In this document: piece by piece, positions 25,485 to 34,010 of the stretch
How positions within the stretch are numbered: the stretch's first letter is position 1
How the letters are laid out: every line of letters starts with the position of its first letter
Assembly: GCF_001189235.2 (NCBI RefSeq)
Contig: NZ_LFIP02000003.1
Coordinates: forward strand, 620,001-684,000
Source of the DNA: Bradyrhizobium embrapense
Lineage (GTDB): Bacteria; Pseudomonadota; Alphaproteobacteria; Rhizobiales; Xanthobacteraceae
DNA: 64,000 bases
Reading direction: 5' to 3'
Program-made: the position numbers and the translations under genes
Notes under the pieces: model-generated
The model's input: the letters and a program-made list of their open reading frames with translations, nothing else
The model's database searches: none
Told to the model about the DNA's origin: nothing

Positions 25485-26480
25485 CTAGTCTCCCGGGATC
25501 GCTTGATAGAACGTGCCGGGATCGAGCTCGGTCGCGGTGCCGACGAGATCGCGGCCGCCGAGCTGGGCCAGCACCCGGTAGAGTAAGCGCGCATCCGCCT
25601 CTTCGTCGGGGATCGGACGGCGCGGGATGCCCTCGCGGTAGCGGTCGCGATAGGCGTGCAGCGTTGCCGCATCCTGCGCGCCGGTCAGCGGCGCGATCGT
25701 GTCCCATTCGGCATCCGAGGTCGCCAGAATCTCCTTCGCGGCACGCGTCACGGCGATGAAGCGGGCCACCAGATCCTTGTTGGCGTTGGCCCAGGCCTCG
25801 TCGAACACATAGCCGATCATCGCGATGCGGCCCTTGCTGCCGAGCTTTTGCAGGATCTCTTCCATGCCGGCGAGCCGGCGAAAGCCTTTGGCCTCCAGCG
25901 CAGCGCAGAAATTCCAGTAGTTGAGCGTCGCGTCCATCTCGCCGCCGAGGGCCTTGGCGGCGAGCAGCGGCGGCGCGCCGTAGACGATGGTCGCCTGCGA
26001 CTTCAGGTCGACGCCGTCCTGCTTCAATGCGGCCTGCAGCAGCAGCCAGTTCTTGTCGATCGCGCCGCCGGCAACGGCAAGCTTGCGCCCCTTGAGATCG
26101 GCGAGCGTCTTGAGCGTCGAGTCGGCCGGCACCATCACGGCGCCGAGCGCGCTCGAATAGGGATAGAACTGCAGCCTGGCGCCGAGCGAACGTTCGCGCG
26201 ACACCCAGGGCCAGTCCGACACCATCACGTCGGCCGAGCCGGAGCGCAACGCGATCTTGCCGGCCTCGGGGCTGGCCAGCTCGACGATATCGATCGACAG
26301 GTTGGCCTTCTTGTCGAGACCATGGGAGCGGATGACGGCCAGTTCCCAAGCCAGCGTTCCGGTCTTCTGCGCTGCAACGCGGATGGTCTCCGCGTTGCAC
26401 GAGGTGCCGAACTGCATGACCGCCAGAATTGCCGCAGCCAACACCGTGCGTACAGAGATGATCATCGTTTGTTGAGCCAC
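25485..26480 (-). CDS. ABC importer substrate-binding protein, NitT/TauT family
   Basis: A 331-residue exported protein with the signal AAAILAVMQFGTSCNA, where the Cys could be a lipobox variant. The mature part is typical of the SsuA/TauA fold (RVAAQKTGTLAWELAVIRSHG; VELASPEAGKIALRSGSADV; TLADLKGRKLAVAGG). It is the first gene of the importer operon, lying between the pqqA/lanM area and the SoxYZ-like genes. The ligand is unknown. Confidence 0.88.
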   Translation of the reverse strand: MAQQTMIISVRTVLAAAILAVMQFGTSCNAETIRVAAQKTGTLAWELAVIRSHGLDKKANLSIDIVELASPEAGKIALRSGSADVMVSDWPWVSRERSLGARLQFYPYSSALGAVMVPADSTLKTLADLKGRKLAVAGGAIDKNWLLLQAALKQDGVDLKSQATIVYGAPPLLAAKALGGEMDATLNYWNFCAALEAKGFRRLAGMEEILQKLGSKGRIAMIGYVFDEAWANANKDLVARFIAVTRAAKEILATSDAEWDTIAPLTGAQDAATLHAYRDRYREGIPRRPIPDEEADARLLYRVLAQLGGRDLVGTATELDPGTFYQAIPGD

Positions 26481-26551
26481 TTCCCCGAATGTTTTCTTTT
26501 CTGATCAACACCCATAGCATAGCTTGCGGCAAGAGAAGAGGAAGCACGACC

Positions 26552-26908
26552 ATGGCAGGAGCTGGCATGCTACGACCGATTGTCGCCGTCCTGGTGCTTG
26601 GCGGGACGGCCATCGGCGTGCGGGCCCAGGAGACCAACGACTATCCGACCTCGGCGCGGGCTGAATATGTATTCGGCTGCATGAAGGCCAACGGCGAATC
26701 CCGCCAGTCGATCGAACAATGTTCCTGCTCGATCGACGTGGTCGCCTCGATCATCCCCTATGATCGCTACGTCACCGCCGAAACCGTGCTGAGCATGTCC
26801 CAGGTGCGCGGCAATCTGGGTGGCCAGTTCCGCTCGTCCGAGCAGGCGGCGAACGCTCTCAGCGACCTCAGACGGGCGCAGGCCGAGGCCGAAGTGAGGT
26901 GCTTCTAA
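26552..26908 (+). CDS. Exported Cys-containing protein of unknown function (118 aa)
   Basis: Signal peptide VAVLVLGGTAIGVRAQ; the mature protein has FGCMKANG, EQCSCSIDVV and a C-terminal VRCF, so four Cys that may form two disulfides. ATG 26552 with AGAGGAAG upstream is better than the earlier in-frame codon at 26489. It sits between the importer and the SoxYZ-like gene. I believe similar genes accompany PQQ dehydrogenase clusters, but no function is known. Confidence 0.65.
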   Translation: MAGAGMLRPIVAVLVLGGTAIGVRAQETNDYPTSARAEYVFGCMKANGESRQSIEQCSCSIDVVASIIPYDRYVTAETVLSMSQVRGNLGGQFRSSEQAANALSDLRRAQAEAEVRCF

Positions 26909-26932
26909 CCCCTATCGTGCGGCGCGAACGCG

Positions 26933-27757
26933 TCAGGTCCCGGGATTCTCGACCTTCCATTCGTGGTCGAAGACGTGGCCGTCAGTGTCCTTGGCCTCGG
27001 CGCGGACGTGCTTGGCCCCATTCGAAACGTAGGTGAAGCGGATGTTGGGGTCCTCTGAAATCGAGATTCCGCCTTCCATCGTGAGCACCGGACTGTCGTC
27101 CTGCCAGATGTGCAGCTCATTGATGAAGAAGGCCGGGATATAGAGCTGCGTGACCTGGTCCATCTGCAGGCCCGAATTGTTCGGGTGCCCGATCATGATC
27201 TGGGCCTCCCGCGTGCTCGTCGCCGGCCCCTGTTCGGACGTCGCGAATTGCCGGTAGCGCATCTGGCCGAGCCGGTTCTTCGCTTCCTCGACATTCTTGC
27301 CGGCCGGCGCGGAGCAGCCGCCGGATGCTTTCACATACACCTTGCTGACATAGAGTTTGCCGTCGCTGAGCTCTGCGACGGCGTGCACATTGGTGTAGTT
27401 GTTGACACGGACGCGGGTCGAGATCTCGGTGACGTTGGCGTCCGGCCCCAGCGTGAACTTCGCGGCCATCGGCGCCGGGTTCTCGTCGATCACAAGCGTG
27501 ATGGCGACGACGCGGCGGCTGTCGCCTGGCTGCAGCTTGGTGCGCAACGTCACCGGAACGATTGCCGCGTCTTCCGCGCGCGCCGGCATCTCGATGCCGA
27601 TGACATCGTTGCCGTCATTCATTGGACGATTGCTGAAGATGTCCTGGACGAGGCCCGGCCAGGGATCATAGCTCTCGGCTGCCGGCGCAGCCGGTATCCC
27701 CAGCGCGATCGCGAGCAGGCTGGCGATGCAAAGCAGGCGGGCGCGAGGTCCAGTCAT
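26933..27757 (-). CDS. Quinoprotein dehydrogenase-associated fused SoxYZ-like carrier
   Basis: A 274-residue exported protein. The signal peptide (LLAIALGIPAAPAAES) is followed by a SoxY-like domain with the carrier-type Cys C148 in KASGGCSAP, then a SoxZ-like C-terminal domain (about residues 170-274). This is the fused SoxYZ-like family found beside PQQ dehydrogenases, not beside thiosulfate-oxidation genes; no other sox gene is here. In SoxY the Cys carries the substrate, and what this protein carries is not known. It is probably cotranscribed with the metallo-hydrolase gene 43 bases upstream. Confidence 0.85.
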   Translation of the reverse strand: MTGPRARLLCIASLLAIALGIPAAPAAESYDPWPGLVQDIFSNRPMNDGNDVIGIEMPARAEDAAIVPVTLRTKLQPGDSRRVVAITLVIDENPAPMAAKFTLGPDANVTEISTRVRVNNYTNVHAVAELSDGKLYVSKVYVKASGGCSAPAGKNVEEAKNRLGQMRYRQFATSEQGPATSTREAQIMIGHPNNSGLQMDQVTQLYIPAFFINELHIWQDDSPVLTMEGGISISEDPNIRFTYVSNGAKHVRAEAKDTDGHVFDHEWKVENPGT

Positions 27758-27800
27758 GTTCGCGAGATCCTATGCAGCCACGTCACTATAGGACGAACAG

Positions 27801-28727
27801 CTACTCCCATTCAATTTCCGAGAATGCTGCAGTTGCGTTGCGCGCGTTGTAATCGTCGAACAATTGCCAGCGTGACCGCTCGGCCGCCGCGGCGTGCGCC
27901 GCCGCAGCCGTGATCGGTTTGCCGCCTGCAATCAGCGCGCGGACGTCCGAGGCAAGCGTCTGAAGATAACGCCGCTCGTCGGCCAGCGCTGCAGGCCACG
28001 CACTCACGGGTCCGTGACCGGGAACCACGCGCTCGGCGGGAATAGCCTGGAGGCCGTCGAGCGCGTGCAGCCAGCCCTTGAGGCTGCCGTCGATCACCGG
28101 AATATGGTCGAGGAACACCAGATCGCCGGCGAACAGGGTGCCGGTGCGTTCATCGAACACCGTGAGGTCGTTGTCGCTGTGCGCGGGTGGCCATGCCTTC
28201 AAAGTGAGGGTCCGTCCGCCGAGGTCGAGCTTCAGCGTGTCCGCGACCAGCACGGTCGGCGGAATGATCTTTACTTCGTCGATCAACGCATCGCCCATGG
28301 TCCGGCGAAAGCCGTCGAGATAGAATTGCCCGCGTGCCGCGAGCGCTTGCGGCAGGGCCTTGTGGCCGACGAAGCTGGTCTCGTCGGCCACGAAGGCCGC
28401 GTTGCCGAAGCTATGGTCCGGATGCGCGTGGGTGTTGATGACGTAGCGGATCGGCTTGTCGCTATGGCTGCGCACCGCGGCGAGCAATTGCCGCCCTTCG
28501 CGGGCGCTGCCGCCGGTGTCGATGACGGCAATGGCGCTGTCGCCGACCACGAAGCCGACATTGGCGATGGCGCCTTCGTTGTCGCGTGTCATCAAGGAGG
28601 TCGCCCCGATGTGAACGAATATTCCGGGGGCGACTTCGCTCACAGGCAATTCCGCCTGTTGAGCCCGCGCTATGGTCGGCGCCCAAAGCATCAGGAGCAG
28701 CGCAAGCACCGAACCGCCATGAGCCAT
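27801..28727 (-). CDS. Quinoprotein-associated metallo-beta-lactamase-fold hydrolase
   Basis: A 308-residue exported protein: signal ALLLMLWAPTIARAQ, then the metallo-beta-lactamase core with the zinc motif H100-A-H102-P-D104-H105 and later AGDLVFLDHIPV and VVPGHGPV His motifs. It matches the SoxH-related 'quinoprotein relay system zinc metallohydrolase' type. It is the first gene of the pair with the SoxYZ-like carrier, so a reaction on a carrier-bound thiol or thioester is a reasonable guess. Confidence 0.85.
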   Translation of the reverse strand: MAHGGSVLALLLMLWAPTIARAQQAELPVSEVAPGIFVHIGATSLMTRDNEGAIANVGFVVGDSAIAVIDTGGSAREGRQLLAAVRSHSDKPIRYVINTHAHPDHSFGNAAFVADETSFVGHKALPQALAARGQFYLDGFRRTMGDALIDEVKIIPPTVLVADTLKLDLGGRTLTLKAWPPAHSDNDLTVFDERTGTLFAGDLVFLDHIPVIDGSLKGWLHALDGLQAIPAERVVPGHGPVSAWPAALADERRYLQTLASDVRALIAGGKPITAAAAHAAAAERSRWQLFDDYNARNATAAFSEIEWE

Positions 28728-28894
28728 GTTTCCGCCTCAGTTTCTCCGGGACGCGCGATCGATGTCGCCGCGCTCCCGTTTGCGCTGCAACAAGCAACGC
28801 GGCACCGTCGCGATCATTATCCCTGTTGCACGTCATGGTGCGTCGGGCAATTGGTGGATGGCGGCAATCTGCCCGATCAAGAGGAGATCGCGTA

Positions 28895-29776
28895 ATGAGA
28901 GTTATCGGATGCCGTCCTGTTCTGCTCGCGCTTGCCGGCTTCATCGTCTGTCTCGCCGGCCGCGACGTCGCACGTGCGCAGGTCAGCGAGCAGGGCGAAC
29001 TCTCCATCGAGCTGGTCGATCCCAAGGTGCTGCGCATCTGCGCCGATCCGCGCAACCTGCCGTTCTCGAATGACAAGGGCGAGGGCTTTGAAAACAAGAT
29101 CGGCGAGCTGTTCGCCGAGAAGCTGCAGAAGAGGCTCGATTACATGTATTTCCCGCAGGCGACGGGCTTCGTGCGGGTCACGCTCGGCTCGCATCGCTGC
29201 GACGTGATCATGGGCTTTCCACAAGGTGACGACCTCGCGCAGGGGACCAATCCGTATTACCGCACGGCCTATGCAATCGTCGCCAAGCGGGGCAGTGGAT
29301 TGGATGAGGTCACGACGCTCGAGGATGAGCGGCTGAAGGGCAAGCATATCGGCATCGTCGCCGGAACGCCGCCGGCGACGAACATGGCCATCAACGGCCT
29401 GATGACCAATGCGAAGCCTTATCCGCTGATGATCGACACGCGCTACGATTCCTCGGCCGAGGCGATGATGAACGACCTCGAAAAGGGCGAGATCGACGCC
29501 GGCATCCTGTGGGGGCCGATGGCCGGTTTCTACGCCAAGAGGGCGAACCCGCCGCTGCATGTCACGCCGCTGCTCAAGGAGACCACAGGACCCAAGCTGG
29601 TCTATCGCATCGGCATGGGCGTGCGGGCGTCCGACCAGAACTGGAAGCGGCAGCTCAATCGCCTGATCCAGGAGAACCAGCCGGCGATCAACAAGATTCT
29701 GCTCGACTTCGGCGTTCCGCTGCTCGACGAGAACGACCGTCCGATCGGGCCGGAGACCGCGACCAAATCGCCATGA
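28895..29776 (+). CDS. moxJ: Quinoprotein dehydrogenase-associated MoxJ-like periplasmic binding protein
   Basis: A 293-residue exported protein: a signal region to about residue 30 (LAGFIVCLAGRDVARAQ), then a type-3 solute-binding fold beginning LRICADPRNLPFSNDKGEGF. This opening is typical of the MoxJ-like family tied to PQQ dehydrogenases. GAGGAG lies upstream of ATG 28895. The stop overlaps the next start by 4 bases (29773-29776). It probably aids maturation or electron transfer of a dehydrogenase rather than solute import. Confidence 0.88.
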   Translation: MRVIGCRPVLLALAGFIVCLAGRDVARAQVSEQGELSIELVDPKVLRICADPRNLPFSNDKGEGFENKIGELFAEKLQKRLDYMYFPQATGFVRVTLGSHRCDVIMGFPQGDDLAQGTNPYYRTAYAIVAKRGSGLDEVTTLEDERLKGKHIGIVAGTPPATNMAINGLMTNAKPYPLMIDTRYDSSAEAMMNDLEKGEIDAGILWGPMAGFYAKRANPPLHVTPLLKETTGPKLVYRIGMGVRASDQNWKRQLNRLIQENQPAINKILLDFGVPLLDENDRPIGPETATKSP

Positions 29777-30327
29777 CCAGGCTCGCGGCCATGCTTGCGG
29801 TGATATTGCTCGCCGCTTCGCCTGTCTGCGCGCAGGACCATCCTGCAGAGCCCGACGGTTACCGAACCGAGGATTATCGCGCGCCAGTGCCGATCACGCT
29901 TGCCGGTGCGCGGGTGCTCGCGACCGCGGAAGCGGAAGCGATCTGGCGGGACAAGTCCGGCGCCTTCGTCGACGTGCTGCCGCGCGCGCCGAAGCCCAAT
30001 CTGCCGGCCGGCACGGTATGGCGCGAGCGGCCGCATCGCGACATTCCCGGCAGCATCTGGCTGCCCGACACCGGCTACGGCAAGCTCGCCGCATCGACCG
30101 AGGACTATCTGCGACGCGGGCTGGCCCGCGCCTCCGGCGACGATCAGACCCGGTTGCTGGTGATCTACTGCCAGGAGAATTGCTGGATGTCGTGGAACGC
30201 GGCCAAGCGCGTGCTGTCGTACGGCTACCGCAATGTGGCGTGGTATCCGGAAGGAACCGACGGGTGGGAACGCGCCAATCTGCCGCTGGCGGATGCGGAG
30301 CCCGAGCCGCGCGAGGGCGAGCGGTGA
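29773..30327 (+). CDS. PQQ-linked rhodanese-like protein with a Cys-x3-Cys-Trp motif
   Basis: A 184-residue exported protein: signal MLAVILLAASPVCAQ, then a rhodanese-like fold ending in C133-x3-C137-W138 (YCQENCWMSWNAAKRVLSYG). This is the hallmark of the family annotated as PQQ-dependent catabolism-associated CXXCW motif protein. The Cys pair suggests redox or metal binding; the reaction is unknown. Its ATG overlaps the MoxJ-like stop, so the two are coupled. Confidence 0.88.
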   Translation: MTRLAAMLAVILLAASPVCAQDHPAEPDGYRTEDYRAPVPITLAGARVLATAEAEAIWRDKSGAFVDVLPRAPKPNLPAGTVWRERPHRDIPGSIWLPDTGYGKLAASTEDYLRRGLARASGDDQTRLLVIYCQENCWMSWNAAKRVLSYGYRNVAWYPEGTDGWERANLPLADAEPEPREGER

Positions 30328-30363
30328 GCCCGTCCTCACACGGCTGCGAAGCGCTCCAGCGAA

Positions 30364-30657
30364 CTACTTCTGCTTGTCGAGCTTGTTGATGGTCTTGCCG
30401 TCGCCGTCCGCGGTGGTGAACGTTACCTTGTCACCAGCGTGAAGCTCCTCCAGCGACTGTCCCTTGGGCACCTTGTATTCCTGAATCGCGCCGCCGGCAG
30501 CGCCAACGGTGCCGCTCTGCGTCTGCTGGATCGAGATGGTTCCACTCAGTCGGTCAATCTTGGTGACCATTCCCGACATGGATTGCTGGGCCAAAGCCGC
30601 TGTGGTGATCAGGCTCGCGGCGGCGAGGCTGGTCATGACGATCTTGGCTGCTCTCAT
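30364..30657 (-). CDS. Small periplasmic CusF/DUF1344-like protein
   Basis: A 97-residue exported protein: signal MTSLAAASLITTAALAQ, then a small beta-barrel-like part (MVTKIDRLSGTISIQQT; GDKVTFTTADGDGKTINKL). It resembles the OB-like fold of CusF and DUF1344 proteins. The metal-binding Met and His residues of CusF are not complete, so copper binding is doubtful. Confidence 0.65.
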   Translation of the reverse strand: MRAAKIVMTSLAAASLITTAALAQQSMSGMVTKIDRLSGTISIQQTQSGTVGAAGGAIQEYKVPKGQSLEELHAGDKVTFTTADGDGKTINKLDKQK

Positions 30658-30756
30658 CGAGGTCTCCCAACTTCAGATATAGTTGGAGACAACGAGCGGG
30701 CGGGGCAGTTTGTTCCGGCGGCCTGTTGATGATCGCCGGGACGATCAGCCGCAGAC

Positions 30757-31374
30757 CTAATCCAGCTCCTGCTGGATGGTGCGGCTCAACGCGAACAGCC
30801 GCTGGTCGATGATGGTCGGGACCTCGCAGACGAATTTCACCACGCGTCCGCGGTCCTCGAATATCCGGGTCTCCCAGACCAGCTGATTGCCGAGCTCGTC
30901 GACCTTGGCCTGGTCCGGCGGCGTGGCGTCCTGCAGCGCTTGCAGCTTGATCGTGTCGTCGCGGATCTTTTCCGCGGCCTCGCGCTGCTTGCGCATCACG
31001 CGCTCCAGCCCGTTCATGACCGAGGCCCGCTGGCCGTTGAGCGTATCGAACAGCCCGGCGAACAGCAGCTTTCCCGCATTGGCCTTGTCGGCTGCGGCGG
31101 CCGACAGGAACTCGGTGATCTCCTTCTGTGCATCCTCGAGCGGAACGCGGCGCGCCGCGAGCTTGGTCGCAAGTTGGCTGATCTTCGGATTGTCCCGCCA
31201 TTTGGTCTCGGCATCGCCGAGCGGCGGCCCGGCCCAGACCGCGGCGAGCGAGATCTCGGGTACCTTGGCTTGTTGGCAGGGCCAGTCCGGGTAACGCGGG
31301 TCGGCGGCGAACGCGACCTGGTTCGACACAACCATCGCAAGCAGCGCGCCGAGGGCTGGCCGAAAGCCCGTCAT
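30757..31374 (-). CDS. Exported helical protein of the Lut/Ped-like transport operon
   Basis: A 205-residue protein: signal ALLAMVVSNQVAFAAD, then CQQAKVPEISLAAVWAGPPLG and a mostly helical, charged body with one more Cys (FVCEVP). It is the last gene of a minus-strand operon (binding protein, beta-propeller, ATPase, permease), and its ATG overlaps the permease stop by 4 bases. Similar exported proteins occur in lanthanide uptake (lut) and ped clusters; the function is unknown. Confidence 0.75.
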   Translation of the reverse strand: MTGFRPALGALLAMVVSNQVAFAADPRYPDWPCQQAKVPEISLAAVWAGPPLGDAETKWRDNPKISQLATKLAARRVPLEDAQKEITEFLSAAAADKANAGKLLFAGLFDTLNGQRASVMNGLERVMRKQREAAEKIRDDTIKLQALQDATPPDQAKVDELGNQLVWETRIFEDRGRVVKFVCEVPTIIDQRLFALSRTIQQELD

Positions 31375-32219
31375 GCCTCGCCTCCGCCGGGTCCGCGGCG
31401 CACCAGACCGCGCGACGGATCGTAGGCCAGGATCGCGCCGATCATGAACACCACCGTGCAGCCGCCGACCACCGCAAGCGAAACCCAGTTCATCTTGCCG
31501 TACAGCGCAAACCGGATCAGCTCCACCGCATGCGTGAACGGATTGCACTGGCAAACATAATACAGCATCGGGCTGCCTTCCTGCACGCGCCAGAGCGGGT
31601 AGAGGGCTGACGATGCGAAGAACATCGGGAAGATGACAAAGTTCATCACCCCGGCAAAATTCTCCAGCTGCTTGATGCTGGCCGAGATCAGCATGCCCAG
31701 TGCGCCGAGCATCAGGCCCGACAGCACCAGCGCTGGCAGCACGGTGAGGTAGCCGATGGTCGGCGGCGTGATGTCCCAGAACCATGCAATCAGCAGGAAG
31801 GCGTAGACCTGCAGCAGCGACACCGCAGTACCGGCGAGCAACTTGCAGAACAGCAGATAGCCGCGCGGCAGCGGGCTGACCAGCAGCGTGCGCATGTTAC
31901 CCATCTCGCGGTCATAGACCATCGACAGCGAGGACTGCATGCCGTTGAACAGCTGGATCATCGCCATCAGACCGGGCGCGATATAGACCTCGTAGAGGAT
32001 GTAGGTCTCATAGGGCGGGATGATCGAGATGCCGAGCACCTGACGGAAGCCGGCCGCGAAGATGAACAGCCAGACCAGCGGCCTGACCAGCGCCGAGACG
32101 AAGCGCTCGCGCTGGTGCAGGAAGCGCAGCGCCTCGCGCCAGACGATGCCGTTCAGGCAGACGATGTATTCCGACACCGAGAAGCCGCTTCGCTCAGGCG
32201 TGACCGTCGTGCTGCTCAT
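31371..32219 (-). CDS. ABC-2 type permease of the PQQ-alcohol/lanthanide transport system
   Basis: A 282-residue inner-membrane protein of the ABC-2 fold with six membrane segments (FIFAAGFRQVLGISI; LRTLLVSPLPRGYLLFCKLL; CNPFTHAVELIRFALYG). It matches the PedC-type permease family linked to PQQ-dependent alcohol dehydrogenases and the LutF position in lanthanide loci. It overlaps the ATPase stop and the next start by 4 bases each, so the operon is tightly coupled. Confidence 0.88.
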   Translation of the reverse strand: MSSTTVTPERSGFSVSEYIVCLNGIVWREALRFLHQRERFVSALVRPLVWLFIFAAGFRQVLGISIIPPYETYILYEVYIAPGLMAMIQLFNGMQSSLSMVYDREMGNMRTLLVSPLPRGYLLFCKLLAGTAVSLLQVYAFLLIAWFWDITPPTIGYLTVLPALVLSGLMLGALGMLISASIKQLENFAGVMNFVIFPMFFASSALYPLWRVQEGSPMLYYVCQCNPFTHAVELIRFALYGKMNWVSLAVVGGCTVVFMIGAILAYDPSRGLVRRGPGGGEA

Positions 32220-33031
32220 GTTGGCGCTTTTCCGGTGAGGGTTGCCGTTCCGGTCACGCGCATGAAGGCGGTGTTGACGTCCTGGGCGCCGGCGTCGGCG
32301 ATCACGCGCGACATCGGCCCGTGCGCCAGCATCCGGCCCTGATGCAGCACGACCAGGTCGTCGCCCGGCATGATCTCGTCGAACAGATGCGTCGCCCAGA
32401 GCACGCCGATGCCCTGTTCAGCAACGAGTTGCCGGACATGATCGAGAATGTCGGCGCGCGCCTTGACGTCGAGGCCGACGGTGGCCTCGTCGAGCAGCAG
32501 CAGCCTGGGACGGTGCAGCAGCGCGCGGGCGATCTCGAGCCGCCGCATCTGGCCGCCCGAGAGGTCGCGCACCTTGCTGGCCGCGCGGTCGGCGAGCCCG
32601 ATGCGGCCGAGCACCTCGGCGCTGCGCAGCCGCGCCTCGCGCCGCGAGATGCCGTGCAACGCGGCGTGATAGAGCAGGTTCTGCGTCAGCGACAGATCGA
32701 GGTCGAGCGTGCGCGGCTGGAACACGACACCCATCAATCGCAGCGCCTCGCCCGGCGTCCGGCTGATGTCATGCCCGAAGATCTTGATCTGGCCGTTCTG
32801 GATGCCGAACAGTCGCGTCACCAGCGAAAACAACGTGCTCTTGCCGGCGCCATTGAGACCCAGCAACGCGGTGAAGCTCGCAGGCTCAACCGTGAAATTG
32901 ACGTCGATCAGGGCGCGCCGCGGGCCGTAGCTGTGGCTGACATTGCCGATCGACAGCGCCGGCTGCACGACCGCTACGGGGCTTGCATCCGGCGAGGGCT
33001 GGCTCGCGATATGGGCGTCGGTTGCGGTCAT
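32216..33031 (-). CDS. ABC ATPase of the PQQ-alcohol/lanthanide transport system
   Basis: A 271-residue ATPase: Walker A GLNGAGKST, Q-loop VVFQPRTLDLDLS, signature LSGGQMRRLEIARALLHRP, Walker B LLLLDE, switch ATHL. The N-terminal 25 residues are an extra Ala/Pro-rich tail. It corresponds to the ATP-binding subunit of the PQQ-dependent alcohol dehydrogenase system (LutE-like). ATG 33031 overlaps the beta-propeller stop by 4 bases. Confidence 0.9.
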   Translation of the reverse strand: MTATDAHIASQPSPDASPVAVVQPALSIGNVSHSYGPRRALIDVNFTVEPASFTALLGLNGAGKSTLFSLVTRLFGIQNGQIKIFGHDISRTPGEALRLMGVVFQPRTLDLDLSLTQNLLYHAALHGISRREARLRSAEVLGRIGLADRAASKVRDLSGGQMRRLEIARALLHRPRLLLLDEATVGLDVKARADILDHVRQLVAEQGIGVLWATHLFDEIMPGDDLVVLHQGRMLAHGPMSRVIADAGAQDVNTAFMRVTGTATLTGKAPT

Positions 33032-33996
33032 GGCTGCGCGATCGTGATCCCCCAGGGCAGTTCGCCGACCTGAATGGTCTTGATCACCTTCTGGGATGCG
33101 ACGTCGATCACCGAGACATCGTTGGAGACGCCGTTGGTGACCATCAGATATTTCTCGTCCGGGGTGAAATCCATGTGCCAGACGCGCTGGCCGACGAGGA
33201 GATATTTGAGCACCTTGTGGGTCGTGCCGTCGACCACCGCGACGCGGTTGGCAGGGCCGAGCGCAACGAACGCGGTCTTGCCGTCCTTGGTCATGCCGAT
33301 GCCGACGGGCTGGATCGCCTCGTTGCGCAGCCCCGGGATGTCGAAGGTGATCTTGCCGGTCACCTCGCGCTTGACCGGATCGATGATCGACACCGTGCCA
33401 CCGATCTCGGAAGAGACCCACAGTTCGGAGCCGTCGCGCTTGAACTGGGCAAAGCGCGGCCGTGAATCGACCAGCACATTGGCGACGATCTGGCGCGTCG
33501 TGGTGTCGATGAAATGCGCCATGTTGGTGGTTTCGGACGTGTTGATCAGGATCTTGCCGTCCGGGCTGATCGTCATGCCCTCGGGCTCGACGCCGACCTG
33601 GATGTCGCCGAGCCGGGCGCGCTTCTCCAGATCGATCACGGTGACCGTGTTGTCGTTCTCGTTGGCGACATACATGGTCTTGCCGGCGGCATCCTGGGTG
33701 AACAATTCCGGGTCGGGGCCGGAGGGCAGGGTGTCGACGATCTCCTGGGTCTTGGTATCGATCACCTGGATCGTGTCGTCGTCGCCGACAGCGACCATCA
33801 CGAACTTGCCGTCGCGCGAGAACTCGATGCCGCGCGGCCGCTGGCCGACCTTGATGGTTTTGGTCACCGTCCAGCTGTTGGTGTCGATCACCGTGACGGT
33901 GTTGCCTTTCTCGTTGGAGACGTAGGCAACGAAGGCGGACGCCGGTGTCGCGGCAAGCCAAACGAGCATCCCGGTCAACAGGCAGCGGCGCCACAT
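33028..33996 (-). CDS. PQQ-linked YVTN beta-propeller protein
   Basis: A 322-residue exported protein: signal CLLTGMLVWLAATPASAF, then seven YVTN-type repeats (AYVSNEKGNTVTVIDTNSW; MYVANENDNTVTVIDLEK; LWVSSEIGGTVSIIDPVKR). This is the PQQ-dependent catabolism-associated beta-propeller family. It may serve as a periplasmic scaffold; no catalytic residues are apparent. ATG 33996 is chosen because GAGGG lies about 9 bases upstream; ATG 34005 is possible. It overlaps the ATPase gene. Confidence 0.88.
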   Translation of the reverse strand: MWRRCLLTGMLVWLAATPASAFVAYVSNEKGNTVTVIDTNSWTVTKTIKVGQRPRGIEFSRDGKFVMVAVGDDDTIQVIDTKTQEIVDTLPSGPDPELFTQDAAGKTMYVANENDNTVTVIDLEKRARLGDIQVGVEPEGMTISPDGKILINTSETTNMAHFIDTTTRQIVANVLVDSRPRFAQFKRDGSELWVSSEIGGTVSIIDPVKREVTGKITFDIPGLRNEAIQPVGIGMTKDGKTAFVALGPANRVAVVDGTTHKVLKYLLVGQRVWHMDFTPDEKYLMVTNGVSNDVSVIDVASQKVIKTIQVGELPWGITIAQP

Positions 33997-34010
33997 GTGC
34001 TTCATCTCCC

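Noticed and set aside
26933..28727. Thiosulfate-oxidation (Sox) locus
   Set aside because: The SoxYZ-like and SoxH-like proteins match the quinoprotein-associated forms, and soxA, B, C, D and X are absent.
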